Positions 1-10,689 of a stretch of 64,000 bases of DNA are shown in pieces (position 1 is the first letter of the stretch; the number at the start of each line of letters is the position of its first letter). The notes under the pieces were generated by a model. It was not told the DNA's origin. It worked only from the letters and a program-made list of their open reading frames with translations, and did not search any database. The stretch spans positions 16,904,891-16,968,890 of the forward strand of contig NC_049905.1 of assembly GCF_001411555.2 (NCBI RefSeq), read 5' to 3'. Source of the stretch: Juglans regia (Eukaryota > Streptophyta > Magnoliopsida > Fagales > Juglandaceae). Both the position numbers and the translations under genes were made by a program.

Positions 1-866
1 CAATGTGACCAAGTTTGTGAACACTTGGCAAGTTGGGCGTGATCTATTTGAGTTTCCATGGCCACATCCTCGACCTCGAGATTGAAAGGATTGAGAAGAG
101 TAATTGCAAGAATCATGACCAACAGAATTTGAGTTGTTTGAGGTTCCCTTTGTAACGATCACGATTATTAGAGCTCCTGGACACAGTGTTGATAGAGGCA
201 CCATGAAGGTCCAGTGTTTGTTGTTATTGTGCTAGACGCAACTCATAATTAAGTAGACGACCATAGACTTCTTAGATGTTCATGGGATCAATTCAAGTTA
301 TCTATGAGGTGATCAAAGGATCATATTTTAATCCAAGTCTCACAATAACGTAACAAACCAATTCATAGTAAGATAAAGGTTGTCCAATGGTAGCAAGAGT
401 ATCAGTGAAGGATGTCATTTTTGGAAGAACTCAGGAATATAGAGATTTCCTTTCTTGAGAGAGGCAAAGTTGTAACGAAGTGTCATAACTGCTCCAGAGT
501 TGGCCAAGCTTCGCTACAGGTATGAAGTCTTACCACTTGGGCAAGAATATCATCTGGGAGTGATGAAATAAGAGCCAAAAGTAAGAGTTGATCTTGTTGA
601 TGTCATTGGGCATATTCGGGATTAGAGATAAGTAGAGGGGTACTATCATTAGTAGAATAATTGGTGCTCATTGGTGGTGGAGGAGTGCGAGAGCCATCAA
701 CCAAATGAAAAAGCTACTGACCTTTGAGAATGGGAAGAAGTTGAACTCTCCACGAGAGATAATTCTTCCGTGTAAGTTTAAAGGTGATAAGATGAGTAAT
801 ATTAGTGAGTGGGACAATGGGAGGGTTCAGGCTTGTACAAGTGGTTGTATTGGAGGAAGAAGTCAT
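1..866 (-). pseudogene. Ty1/Copia retrotransposon gag relic (left part off the window)
   Basis: Read on the minus strand from an ATG at 866, this shows the N-terminus of a plant Copia gag polyprotein: a Ser/Thr/Pro-rich start, then a stretch near 700-800 reading KLTRKNYLSWRVQLLPILKG, the typical gag motif. A degenerate zinc knuckle (reading CQVFTNLVTL after a Gly/Arg-rich RGRGCGHG run) lies at 1-90. Several in-frame stops and shifts interrupt it, so it is dead. The pol part would lie left of the window. A worn primer-binding site sits just upstream at 918-929, which fits the orientation. Confidence 0.85.
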
Positions 867-917
867 GGATAAAGAATTGTTGAGAAAAAAAACACTAGAC
901 GACAGTGGTCAAGGATC

Positions 918-929
918 GCTCAGATACGA
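918..929 (-). promoter_or_regulatory. Decayed tRNA-Met primer-binding site of the Copia relic
   Basis: The reverse complement reads TCGTATCTGAGC, two changes away from the usual plant Copia site TGGTATCAGAGC. It lies about 50 bases upstream of the gag start, where a primer-binding site should be. The remaining 5' LTR would extend to higher coordinates (about 935-1300), but I could not fix its outer end. Confidence 0.55.
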
Positions 930-1301
930 TAAAAGAATTTGAAAAAAATTGAATTGTTTCCCTCTGACCATAAATGTGTACACGCACTACTCTAGATACG
1001 TTATTCATAAATGCAATCCCATAATTAGTGAGATATTTTTTAGCGGTACATTAGAAAGGAAAAATAGAAAAACTAGTTGGCTGAATATTGACTATATCAG
1101 TTTCTTTATAATTGGCGTTGTAATCATGGTATGATCTCTGGAGGTGATAATCTTGACATGATCTCCATTTGTGACAGATTGTGTATCATCAGCAGATTTT
1201 GTGGTGATGGCAGATGGGGCTATAAATGAGTCTTTTATATACTTTTATCATACACTCCTGTCAAAAATTCAAAGCATCAACTTTTTTATCATAACTAAAA
1301 G

Positions 1302-1580
1302 AGAAATGCTACTATCGTCTCATATTTATTGCTCACTTTGTCCCATTGATATAGCATAACCACTTGGTGCTATGTGATTTATTAAAAAACATAAAAATAT
1401 CTATATTCAAAACAAAATGGCGTCCTAAAACACAAAAAAAGAAAGACTGAATTCCTAGATTCCCTCTACCCCTTTTATGTTTGTGTTTTTAATTTTCTTT
1501 AGTAAGCAACGTAGCACCAAGTGATAGTGCCACATCGATGGACAAAGTAATCAGTGTGGCATAGTAATATCTTTCTAACT
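1302..1580. mobile_element. MITE, 'CACTTGGTGCTA' family, copy 1
   Basis: The two ends form a long imperfect inverted repeat. The left arm contains ACTTTGTCCCATTGATAT and CACTTGGTGCTATG; the right arm, reverse complemented, contains ACTTTGTCCATCGATGT and CACTTGGTGCTACG. The centre is AT-rich with no coding potential. Copies 2 (1581-1885) and 3 (about 60970-61211) share the arms and the core. Confidence 0.65.
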
Positions 1581-1885
1581 TTTTGTAACCACCATTTACG
1601 TGGCACCATGTCACACCATTGACATGGCACCACCACATGGTTTATTAAAAAAATTAAAAACATAAACATAAACATAAAAAGGGTAGAGAGAACCTATGAT
1701 TTTAGTCTTCCTCTTTTTTTGGTTTTCATAAAAGGGGTAGAGAGAACCTATGATTTTAGTCTTCCTCTTTTTTTGGTTTTCAAATGCCATTTTGTTATGA
1801 ATTTTCTTTTTAATAAACCACGTAGCACCAAGTGGTGGTGCCATATCAATATTGCTGTGGCAACATAGTAGCATTTCTAAAAAAA
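1581..1885. mobile_element. MITE, 'CACTTGGTGCTA' family, copy 2
   Basis: Same family as the preceding element. The left arm reads ATGGCACCACCACATGGTTT and the right arm, reverse complemented, reads ATGGCACCACCACTTGGTGC. The interior has gained a 54-bp tandem duplication, listed separately. A minus-strand open frame of 87 codons exists only because the duplicated unit is a multiple of three; I see no reason to call it a gene. Confidence 0.6.
1681..1788. repeat. 54-bp tandem duplication inside MITE copy 2
   Basis: The unit starting GGGTAGAGAGAACCTATG at 1681 repeats at 1735 with almost no differences over 50 bases. The copies are far more alike than the arms of the host element, so the duplication is recent compared with the insertion. 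Confidence 0.85.
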
Positions 1886-3399
1886 GTAATGGGATCTACC
1901 AACCATCATATTCTAACTATCCCATGCCACCATTAACTATCAACTAGTGGATTTTTGCCTACTACTGGCTAGTTGTCGAATTGTTGATGATTTTCAACCA
2001 ATCATCCCTTACGGTAACAATTAACGCATTACAATGATTGATTTGGAAAAATTGTTATCAAAAGTAGCGCAACATCTAGTAAATTAGGTTAATTACAACA
2101 ATAATGAAAAATAACATACTAAATAAAGGTAGCATTCACAATTTATAGCTTTCTCTTTATTCTTTATCAAATACATAAACCCCTACTTGCACTATAGGAC
2201 TCCACGTGCTCCCCGACTGCAAGATTTGTTAGGATTTTCTTTATTCTCCTACTCGGCCATAAGGTTAATAGATACTCCACACTCCAATTGCAAGGCTTTT
2301 TCAAAGTTTCATTTATCCTCTTAATGCAACTCGAGAGTTGCTGGATACTCCCCACTCAGCCACAAAGGTTGCCATAATATGTTATCCTCCTAGTGGCCTC
2401 AAGAGTTTTGTTAGGATTTTTCGCTCTCAATCGCGGGATCATGACTTTCATTGTTTTCTTAACCTATGAATATTACAAAGAAGGATATTCCTAAATGTAT
2501 AGTTCATAAGTAATAATGAATGTAGCATAAAATAACTTAACAAAGTATAAGAGAGAACTTAACAATAGTCCACAAGAATGCTAGTAATCCCACATACTCA
2601 TTTGTTTGTCTAGTGTTTGTATATAAGGTTAGTGAAGATAATCAAGTCATATGCTTTGATAATTTAATTTTTACTCCCTAAACTTTTGATTTTACAAGCT
2701 GTCCTAAGTCTTTTAATATTTATATTTTGACTCCTTAAGTTTCTGCGTTTTCACTTTAGCCCCTATACCTTACTAAATTTTCTTGCCCAAAAAAGAGTAG
2801 ATTTATTCTTATATCTTTCTTACCCCTTATGATTCTAAAACTTGTATAACCTTGTGGTTAAAATCTTACTTTTCTATGTACTATTTCCTTATATGGTTGA
2901 AACTCCAAGTAGGTCTCTTATAATTTTTATTTATTTCTTAGTTAGTGATATGCATTACGGATTTCAATGCTTTAGATATCTTCATTTGTGCACACAACTT
3001 CAGGATCCAAACTCCACTAGACATTGGCCAAGATGTATAGAGGTTATAATTACATTTTTACTTCATTCCTTAAATCAAGCCTAAAGATTTAAGCTTCTAT
3101 ATTAATCACTTACACATAAATATTCATCAAAATTTATCCATGGTCAAATCCCTCTAGTGTCCTACTTATCATGTTTTCACTTTATATTCAAAAATCCATT
3201 CTTGATATTAAGATGCATGTTTCGATGACAACTTAGCATACATGCAAACTCAAATTCATATAAATCAAGCTATGGCCGAACATATGATATAAAAGACCTC
3301 AACTTCTCACTTCAATTCATTAAATCCCCTCTTGTACTACTAGATTCGACCATAGATATAAACTATTTCCGCATTCATGCTTTAATCTTCAAGAACATG
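1886..3399. other. AT-rich non-coding stretch
   Basis: No coding region is supported here. At 2165-2450 there is a loose series of similar sentences (variants of 'ACTCCACACTCC...GTTAGGATTTTC'), as in degenerate LTR or satellite DNA. At 2660-2790 there are 'CCTAAACTTTTGATTTTAC' type phrases common in plant repeats. No ends, target duplications or domains were recognised. Confidence 0.4.
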
Positions 3400-6060
3400 T
3401 AGAGCGTCTCCTTTGGATGGGTTTGGCTAAGGAGGGGAGGGCTACACAAGTAGGCTTTTAACTGTTCAAATGCCCTATCAAATGCATTATCTCAACTTTC
3501 AGTCTTCCGTAGCACCCAAGAGAATGGAAAGACCTTGTCAATTAATCTCAACACATACTTATTCAACATTGCTATTTTGCCTACTAGTTTTTATACTTCA
3601 TTCAGATTTCGGGGAGGTTTCGTCTCCATTATCACCTTGATCTTTTCTAGGCTAGCTTCAATTCCCACTCTAACACAATGAAGCCTAAGAATTTGCCCGA
3701 CCATACACCAAAGACACATTTGGCCGGGTTAGTTTCATATTATACTTTTGCAATATGACGAAAGTCTCTCTCAAATATGTTATGCGGCGGTCTACCTTTA
3801 AACATGCAGAGCTGATGATTTGCTGCCCAAGCATTTTTTCAAGTCAAACGACATCACTTGATAACAATAAACCCCATGTTCGTTATGAAGGATGTTTTTT
3901 TCTTAGTCGCCATTAGGGGTGGGCAGCGGGGCCCCTCCCTCGCTGCCCTGCCTTGCTCTGCTTCCTCTCATGCGGGGCGAGCAACCCCGCTCCCACCCGC
4001 GAGACCCCCCCATTTCCCCGCCCCTCCCCCATTTATATATATATTATATACATATATATAAACATAAATATATATTTATATTTTACAAATTGTGTATATA
4101 TAAATATATATTACAATTTGTTAGACTTGTTCACAAAATATGCATTGAAAAATTTAAAAATTACATAGTTTAAAAACTAATACATTACAATTTACACAAA
4201 ATATGCACTAGCAAATTTAAAAATTACATAGTTTTTAAATTATAGTCGTATTTACAAAATTTAAATTTATAATTTGGATCTAAAAATGTATTTTTAATTA
4301 CTTTTACACTTATAAATAATTTTTAAATAAAATAAATGTAGTATTTTTTTAAGTGAAAAGAGGCAGGACATATTGAGAATCCGCCCCGCACCCCGCCCTC
4401 GCATCCTGGGGCGGGGGTGAAAACCCCACCCCCCGCCCCATGTGGGGAAGGGGTGCCCCCGCCCCGTAGGGGGAGGGTAGCACTCCTAGTCGCCATTACA
4501 CATTCATATCTAATCATAACTTGGATAGGCATCCATAAAACTCAACATTTGATGTTTTACCGTTGAGTCAACTATCAAGTCGATACGTCGTAGGATAAGT
4601 TATTTTTGGGCATGCCTTGTTCAGGTTGGTGAAGTCAATGCACATTTATCACTTTCCATTCTCCTTGTTCACTAACATGACATTGGAGAGTCATTTCGAA
4701 TAATGGGCTTCTCGGATGAACCATGCTTCTAGGAGGCATTCTACCTCTTTTATGATTGTGTTTTTCTCCACGCTAAGTCTGTTCCGCTTCTGCTATAATT
4801 TCTTAGCCTTCGGGTCAACACAAAGGCAGTGCTCTATCACCTCTGTGTCTACGTCAAGCATGTCCTCGTGACTCCATGTAGGCACATCTCTATGCTTAAT
4901 GAGGAACTTCTTGATCTACTCTCTGAGTTTTGGTGCCATTCATTCCCTATCCAGTTGTCGTGTTTGGTCGGTCTGGATACAAAGCTACTAGCTCCAAGGG
5001 CTCACTGACTTCTCCTTGTTTCAAACTTTCCTCATCTCAAGTCTTTATCACTCACTTGATGGGCTTTGGGGTAGACGAATTACTTCTTTAGTCACTCCTT
5101 CAATGGTATGGACCTCTACACTCCCATTCTTAAACTATTGCATGTAGCATTCACATGCCAACACTTACTCGCCACAAACCTCCCTGACACTTATGGCTAT
5201 AAAAACTTTATCTTCAGGTGATACGTTAAGGTAAACGCCCTCATCATATTTAGAGTCGGGCGACCAATAATAAAGTTGTATGATGAGCGGGCTTTTACCA
5301 CCAAAATGTTTGTCATTGTCGTTGTTGCATAGGGCCTATTGCTTATGGTAACATGTAACGTGATTACACTGACGGGTTGCACTGTTCCCCCAAAAGCCTT
5401 TGAGGGGTGTAGGTGTCAATCGCAACTTATCTTGCTCAATGCCCATTTTCATTATGTGTCCCAAAATGAAACGTCCATCAAGCTCACTTTATCAACCAAG
5501 ATCCTACGTGTGGTATAATTGATAGCCAAGAAGGTTATCACAAGGGCATCATTGTGCGGGTATAGAGCCCATTCGCAATCTTCATAACTGAAGGATATGG
5601 GAGCGAGCTTCTCCCCTCTGATTTACTTCTAGGCCCTCTCCACAACAAAGACTTCTTCATACGTAGTCCTCCGAGCATGTACTTTCTCGATGGACAACAA
5701 TGCGCCTCCCTTGAAAAATCCTCCATTGATAGTTCTGATCTCATCGAAAGGTTGGTGTGTCTGTGGTAGGCTACTATTGGGTGGAAGGAGGGTTCTCCCT
5801 CCTACCATTCCTCTCCCTTCTGAGGCTTTTACTCTAGTATCTCCCAATTAATCTCTACCTTCGATTTCCCGACACTCGCCTTTTAGGTAACAGTTCCTAT
5901 TAGGCAACAATATGCTCAAACTTTGCACTCTCTTGCATACCTTCTATGATCTGCTTGATATGGCGGCATTCTTTCTTCCATGTTGTGGTTTCCTGTTCTA
6001 TGGTAAGAGCAATAAATTTTGAAATTACTCACATTTTCACACGCTCGTACTCAAGTGTGT
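3400..6060 (-). pseudogene. Ty3-gypsy pol relic (protease, RT, RNase H), split by a MITE
   Basis: On the minus strand, reading from high to low coordinates: a gag/pol linker near 5630-5850; a retropepsin domain at 5440-5560 where the catalytic D-T-G-S reads DKVS, followed at 5197-5382 by the flap region with SSYNFIIGRPTLN; a pre-RT motif AWTHEDMLDVD and an RT start ending MCIDFTNLNKACP near 4600-4900; the RT core near 3600-3900; and RNase H with AFEQLKAYL near 3450. The order and motifs match the large plant Ty3-gypsy elements of the Tat/Ogre/Athila type (family assignment from memory). Stops and frameshifts are frequent. A hAT MITE occupies 3914-4488. I could not find its LTRs. Confidence 0.85.
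3914..4488. mobile_element. Non-autonomous hAT element with GC-rich ends and 8-bp TSD
   Basis: An exact 8-bp target duplication GTCGCCAT lies at 3906-3913 and 4489-4496. The element begins TAGGGGTGGG and its other end, reverse complemented, begins TAGGAGTGCT. About 120 bases at each end are very GC-rich with runs of C or G, while the 350-bp middle is AT-rich. The gypsy reading resumes on both sides, so this is a clean insertion. Open frames over it are by-products of its composition. Confidence 0.9.
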
Positions 6061-6119
6061 CATTCTAGTTAGTGGTGAGCGGCGGGTCCTCGAATTCATC
6101 ACACATGCCACGGTTGGTT

Positions 6120-7460
6120 ATATACATATATATATAATTAGATTAACGACTTTTTTGTATCCCCAATTTATGTCGTTTTATTACAAAGTTAATGAAACCA
6201 CTCCCAGTGTCTCGACCGTCACTATCACGGTCTTAGCTTCTCAGCTCTCTCTCTCTCTCTCACCCTTTCAGTCTCACTCTCAGCCTCTCTCTCTCAACTC
6301 ATTTCCTCCACATCACCGAAACCCTTGTTATCTCCATCTTTGTAAGTATCTTGAGACTCCAAAATATGTTTCTTTTTTTATGGACTATGGAGGATGGGAT
6401 TGTAATTTATTTCAATGGCGGATGAGGTTGTATTTTGGATGTTGTGGAGTTTGATTTGTGTTTTTTTCATATGATGCTGTGAATTTTAAGGTTTCAATTC
6501 AAAACCCTAAATTAGTTCAGGGTTTTAATCTAAAACTCTAATTTATGTTAGGACTTCAGATTGAAACCCTAAATTAGGGGTTTCAATCTCGAAACCCATG
6601 CAATTTCGACCGTGGAACCCCAAAACAATTTGTTTGATTGTTTGTCGAATCCATGGATAGTTTATCAAATCTGAAAACTAGTACTAGTACTAGCTCCCCT
6701 ACATCTACACCTAACCCTACACCCATGAGTCCACTAAAAAAAAAACTCATTTCCATCGTGTGGAAACACTTGTGGTGACCCCAATGACCTGCAAACAAAG
6801 TTTAACCATTGTGATAAGGTTTACGGATGTCACTATGGCATGGTACATTCCAACTAAAAAGCCATTTAGAATAACAATGCAAAAAGAGTCTAGCAAGACA
6901 TTCTTGACTTGAAAAAGTCAATATAGATTGAAGATTAGACTTAAAAAGATGACGGATGTGAGTAGTTGGGAAGTACGTTGAAGGGATTGGTGAAGTATGA
7001 TCCGGAGGGGTGTAAGACTCATTTAGCTCGTATGATCATAATAGAAGAGCTACCCTTTCAATTTGTGGAGGGTAAAGGGTTCTAAGCCTTTGCAAAATAC
7101 TTAGAATCTAGGTTTAACATCCATTCTCACTACATGGTGGCGAATGATGTTCTTAAATTATACAGAGTATAGAGAGATTTGCTAAGAAACTTATTGAAAG
7201 GTCAAAGAGTTTGTCTCACCACTAATACATGGACATTAGTCCAAAACTTGAACTATATGTCTTTGACTGCTCATTTTGTAGATAGTGATTGACAGTTACA
7301 CAAAAAGACTCTCAAGTTTTCTTTACTGGCCAATCACAAATGTGACACTATTGGGAAAGCAGTGAAGTCCGCAAAAAAGAAGTGGAGTTTGGAGCAAGTG
7401 TTGACAAAATTGCCGACAATGCCTCGTCTAACGATACTGCACTTGAGGATATGAATCCTC
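6120..7460 (+). pseudogene. hAT transposase relic with possible leader
   Basis: A TATA-like tract (6119-6138) and a CT-rich leader (6240-6300) with a possible splice donor near 6341 precede a decayed reading. From about 6652 it reads MDSLSNLKTSTST, then a collapsed BED zinc-finger region (6740-6880). The transposase core includes EELPFQFVEGKGF near 7050, a reading close to 'GQRVCLTTNTWTLVQNLNYM' at 7200-7260, and DNASSNDTA near 7410. Stops and shifts are frequent and the C-terminal hATC domain is missing. It resembles the transposase of the 55-60 kb element and is older. The 5' end was not fixed by terminal repeats. Confidence 0.75.
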
Positions 7461-8350
7461 ATCAAGTTGTTTGTTCCGATCTTGACCTATGCCCCCTTCA
7501 AACCCTACATCCTTTCACTTTAGGGCCTTGTTCTCCCTTTATAAAGCCTCTATCTTTAGCATCATTTTTTTTTCAGCCTCTCCTTTATCTCTGTAAATCT
7601 TCTCTCCACTCTATTGTTCACTTTTTCATCCATTGTTAGTCTCTTCCTAGCCGTATGAGAGTGCGTGGTTGTTTGCATTTGGATCTTACTTTTCAAAGAA
7701 ATCAAACGATCCCAAAAACGATGGCAAAATGTTGATGCAATTTCCAGTGATGCCTACAACATGCTTAAACAACTTGCAACCAGAAGGGAAAACTCAGGGA
7801 ACCCAATAGGGATGCCTCTGATACTTAAGTCAGAGAGAAGTTAACCTTTTTCAGTAGCTAATGAATGAATCTCTAGTGTATATTTGATAATATATTTATA
7901 AGGGTTAAAGTGTTCTACTATTGCAAAATCCTTTAGAGACGCGATTCTCGGTACTTAGCTTGGTATGTTACCTTTTAGAACATGATTTGACCATTGATAG
8001 TTCATTTGGCACAGGTATTCACTCAGACTTATCTCTGTAGATTCATACATCTTCGAAATACGGTTAGCAAGGTTTTTATGTTGGTGACCTTTTTCTAGGG
8101 TTTATCAATGAGCCCATACAGGGCGTTTTGTGTAGTTTTATCCTTTAATCACCCTCTATCACGTGAGTCCCCACGTGATACTGTCTTTACTTGCCATCTA
8201 ATATTTTGTTGTATGCCACACGTGTAGCCAACAATATACTTGTGATGCAAATAACTTCTATGTTTGTTTGATAATACTTTACGCCATAGTGAAAAGGTTT
8301 TGTTCGTGTATACTTCGAGTAGTTACGAGTCAATATAAATGAGATCCGCC
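7461..8350. other. Non-coding stretch, no gene seen
   Basis: No domain or splice-consistent reading was found. It contains LTR-like phrases, including a duplicated CACGTGAGTCCCCACGTGAT (G-box core CACGTG twice) at 8160-8181, but no terminal repeats that I could pair. Confidence 0.4.
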
Positions 8351-8351
8351 C

Positions 8352-8830
8352 GTGTTTTGCATTTATTCATGTATGTAGTTAGTTAATCTATGGTCTTTTC
8401 TTTTTTTACTTATTTTTGCTTATGTTTGGGGTTGAAAAATAATTGTTTGCATGTTTGGTGTCCATGTAAAAGAACATGTTTAATTGGTAAAACCTTATGT
8501 TAGGTCACGGCAAGAAATTTTTGTTTGGGTCTGTTTTGCTTCTATTTTGGGCTGACAATGGTTGGGTTGAAAAACTTCAGCCATATCTGAGATGGTTTTG
8601 TACCCAACACATCTCATTTTGTCTAGGTGTTGGGTTGAAAAAAACAAAACCATGTGTTTTGCATCAGTCCATGTACGTTTAATTAGTCTAGGGTTGTTTT
8701 TGCTTCAAATTTGGGTTGTAAAAAACTTTGTTTGCATATTGTTGCCCGTATATATACTTAAATGAAACATTTTGTCCATGTGTGAGATGGCTCTTTGTTC
8801 AACGAGATTTTTGTTGATAATCATGTTTGG
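8352..8830. repeat. Degenerate ~300-bp direct duplication
   Basis: A block starting GTTTTGCATTTATTCATGTA near 8355 recurs as GTTTTGCATCAGTCCATGTA near 8658. Both are followed by a TTAATC/TTAGTC TATGG/TAGGG phrase and TTTGGGTTG(A)AAAA runs. The second copy is truncated. The function is unknown. Confidence 0.5.
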
Positions 8831-8850
8831 TTGGTAAAAGCAAAGATCAT

Positions 8851-9020
8851 ATATTGGCAAAGAGTAGTACTATTTGAATGCATGTACACCACAAATCATC
8901 CACGCAACATAATTTAATTTGTAAAATTTAAAATTTTAAAATTTATCTTCCAAATCAATTATGTCACATGGATGGTATGTGATATAAAGACCTTCAAATA
9001 GCACTACTATTTACCAATAT
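8851..9020. mobile_element. Short MITE with 28-bp inverted ends
   Basis: The left end ATATTGGCAAAGAGTAGTAC and the right end, reverse complemented, ATATTGGTAAATAGTAGTGC match over 28 bases with three differences. The middle carries a self-complementary AAATTTAAAATTTT tract. No coding capacity. Confidence 0.65.
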
Positions 9021-9282
9021 ATTGGTAAAAATGGGGGGTAACAGATTTTTTTTAAAATGCTCTCTTGAACCTTGCTTGGAAGAGATGAAACAAAGTGGGA
9101 ATTAGAAGATTATTTTTAAATTTGGTGAATTTATCTGATGCTAAAGTGATTTTGTGTTTTATTTTGCCATGTTTTATAACTTACCCCTTTTTACTGCTTT
9201 GCAGACAATCATTGTTGAACATTATGGTTAGATTCCAAGCGCAAGATATAGATCTTTTTTTTTTTTTTAGTGATCCAATTGG

Positions 9283-9522
9283 ACATAGAGTGATGTTAGT
9301 GTGCCGCCCAGCGGTCGCTAGTACAAATTCTATATTTTATTTTGTTGTTCTTTTCCTTTTCACATTTTTTAAATACTTTTAAATATTTTTAAAAAATAAA
9401 AAATATACCAATACACTAAAAGTCACTTCTTTAACCATTAAGTAAAAAAAAAAATTTAAAAATAAATAAATACATAAGGGTCAAAATGAGATAACAAAAC
9501 TAGACCACATAGTAGCATTTTC
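9283..9522. mobile_element. Possible MITE
   Basis: The left part contains TGCCGCCCAGCGGTCGC and the right end GACCACATAGTAGCATTTTC, with an AT-rich core between. The right end resembles the ends of the 1.3-1.9 kb MITEs. The inverted ends match only weakly, so the call is tentative. Confidence 0.3.
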
Positions 9523-9530
9523 ATCTAACA

Positions 9531-10062
9531 TATGGGTGTAAAAAAAAAAACCGGTGAACCAGTGGGTTTGGTCCGATACTAGTTTTATTTTTCTTAAAAC
9601 CAGTCAAAATCGGGCCGGGTTCGATTTTTCTTTTTCTAAAACTGGACAGACCGGAACTGGTTCATATATGTTATAATTTTTTATATTGTATATAATTTTT
9701 ATATATAATATATAATTATATATAAAATAGTTTTATATTATATGATAAATTACTAATTAATATAATATTAAAATTTAAAATTTATATCACTATAGTCTAT
9801 AATACAATTATAATATATATTATAATATACTATAATATATTATCACTATAGTATTATATACTATAATATACTATTATATATATATATATATATTAAAATC
9901 TGAAAATTTGACCAAATCGAATCGAAATTGATAAAATTGGAAGTATTGGTTTAGAAGGATAATTGGTACGAAATTAATTTTTAAAAATATAAAATCAATA
10001 CATAATAATTTGGTCTTAAATTTTATTTAAAATCGAATCAAATCAGATCAATGACAATCCTA
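9531..10062. mobile_element. Non-autonomous hAT element
   Basis: It starts TATGGGTGTA and its other end, reverse complemented, starts TAGGATTGTC. The flanking 8-mers ATCTAACA and ATATGACA match at 6 of 8 positions, as expected for an old target duplication. The left sub-terminal DNA is rich in ACCGG/CCGGTT words like those of the 55-kb hAT element, and the middle is AT-rich. Non-coding. Confidence 0.65.
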
Positions 10063-10542
10063 ATATGACATGATATTACATTTCTTGCGGCCTTTTCTTT
10101 TGGATTAAATTACTTTATCGGCCTGTTTGCACTTTTAGTGATTGTGGTGGCCCACTGATTATTACACATTATTAGATCTTTTGGATTGTCACATATGGTC
10201 ACGATGATATGAATCCATACCGTGATGGTCATATGTGGTCATGATTTTTCTTTTTAAAAAGGAAGGGTTGACTGTTGTGGCCGTCGGCGACCCGTTGGTG
10301 GGCCTTTCCCAGACCCTTCTTCCTTTTTTTATTTTTTATTTTATTTTCTAACATTTTTATTTATTTTTAATATTTTTACTTTGTGTTGGAAATTGTTTTA
10401 AAAGGTACATCATAAATTCGTTTCTATTTTATAATATGTTTATTTTAACACTAGCCACCCCACGTCATTGATTTGAGAAGATAACATATTCCAGAATAGG
10501 GACAAGGGAAACCAGTGGCCAAACTAGCTCAAAAATGATTTA
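10063..10542. other. Non-coding spacer with a small hairpin
   Basis: No gene is seen. Near 10180-10245, CACATATGGTCACGATG is followed by an imperfect reverse complement CGTGATGGTCATATGTG, able to form a short hairpin. Confidence 0.35.
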
Positions 10543-10626
10543 GACTGAAACAAATGATTTAGAGAGTAAAAGTAAAAGTGATGTATTTTATTTGACTGAA
10601 ACAAATGATTTAGAGAGTAAAAGTAA
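10543..10626 (-). repeat. 51-bp tandem duplication in the presumed 3'UTR of the IF1-like gene
   Basis: GACTGAAACAAATGATTTAG at 10543 repeats at 10594 without differences over 33 bases. The unit holds an AATAAA-type poly(A) signal on the minus strand (within 10571-10584). It lies 65-150 bases downstream of the stop codon of the mitochondrial gene. Confidence 0.7.
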
Positions 10627-10689
10627 TACTTCTTCCTCTGTCAACTCTTTTTGACTGTTCATATTAAAAGAAAGCACATTAACCTCTTC

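Noticed and set aside
3858..4173. Proline-rich open frames in three plus-strand frames
   Set aside because: They arise from the C-rich end of a hAT MITE inserted in a gypsy relic.
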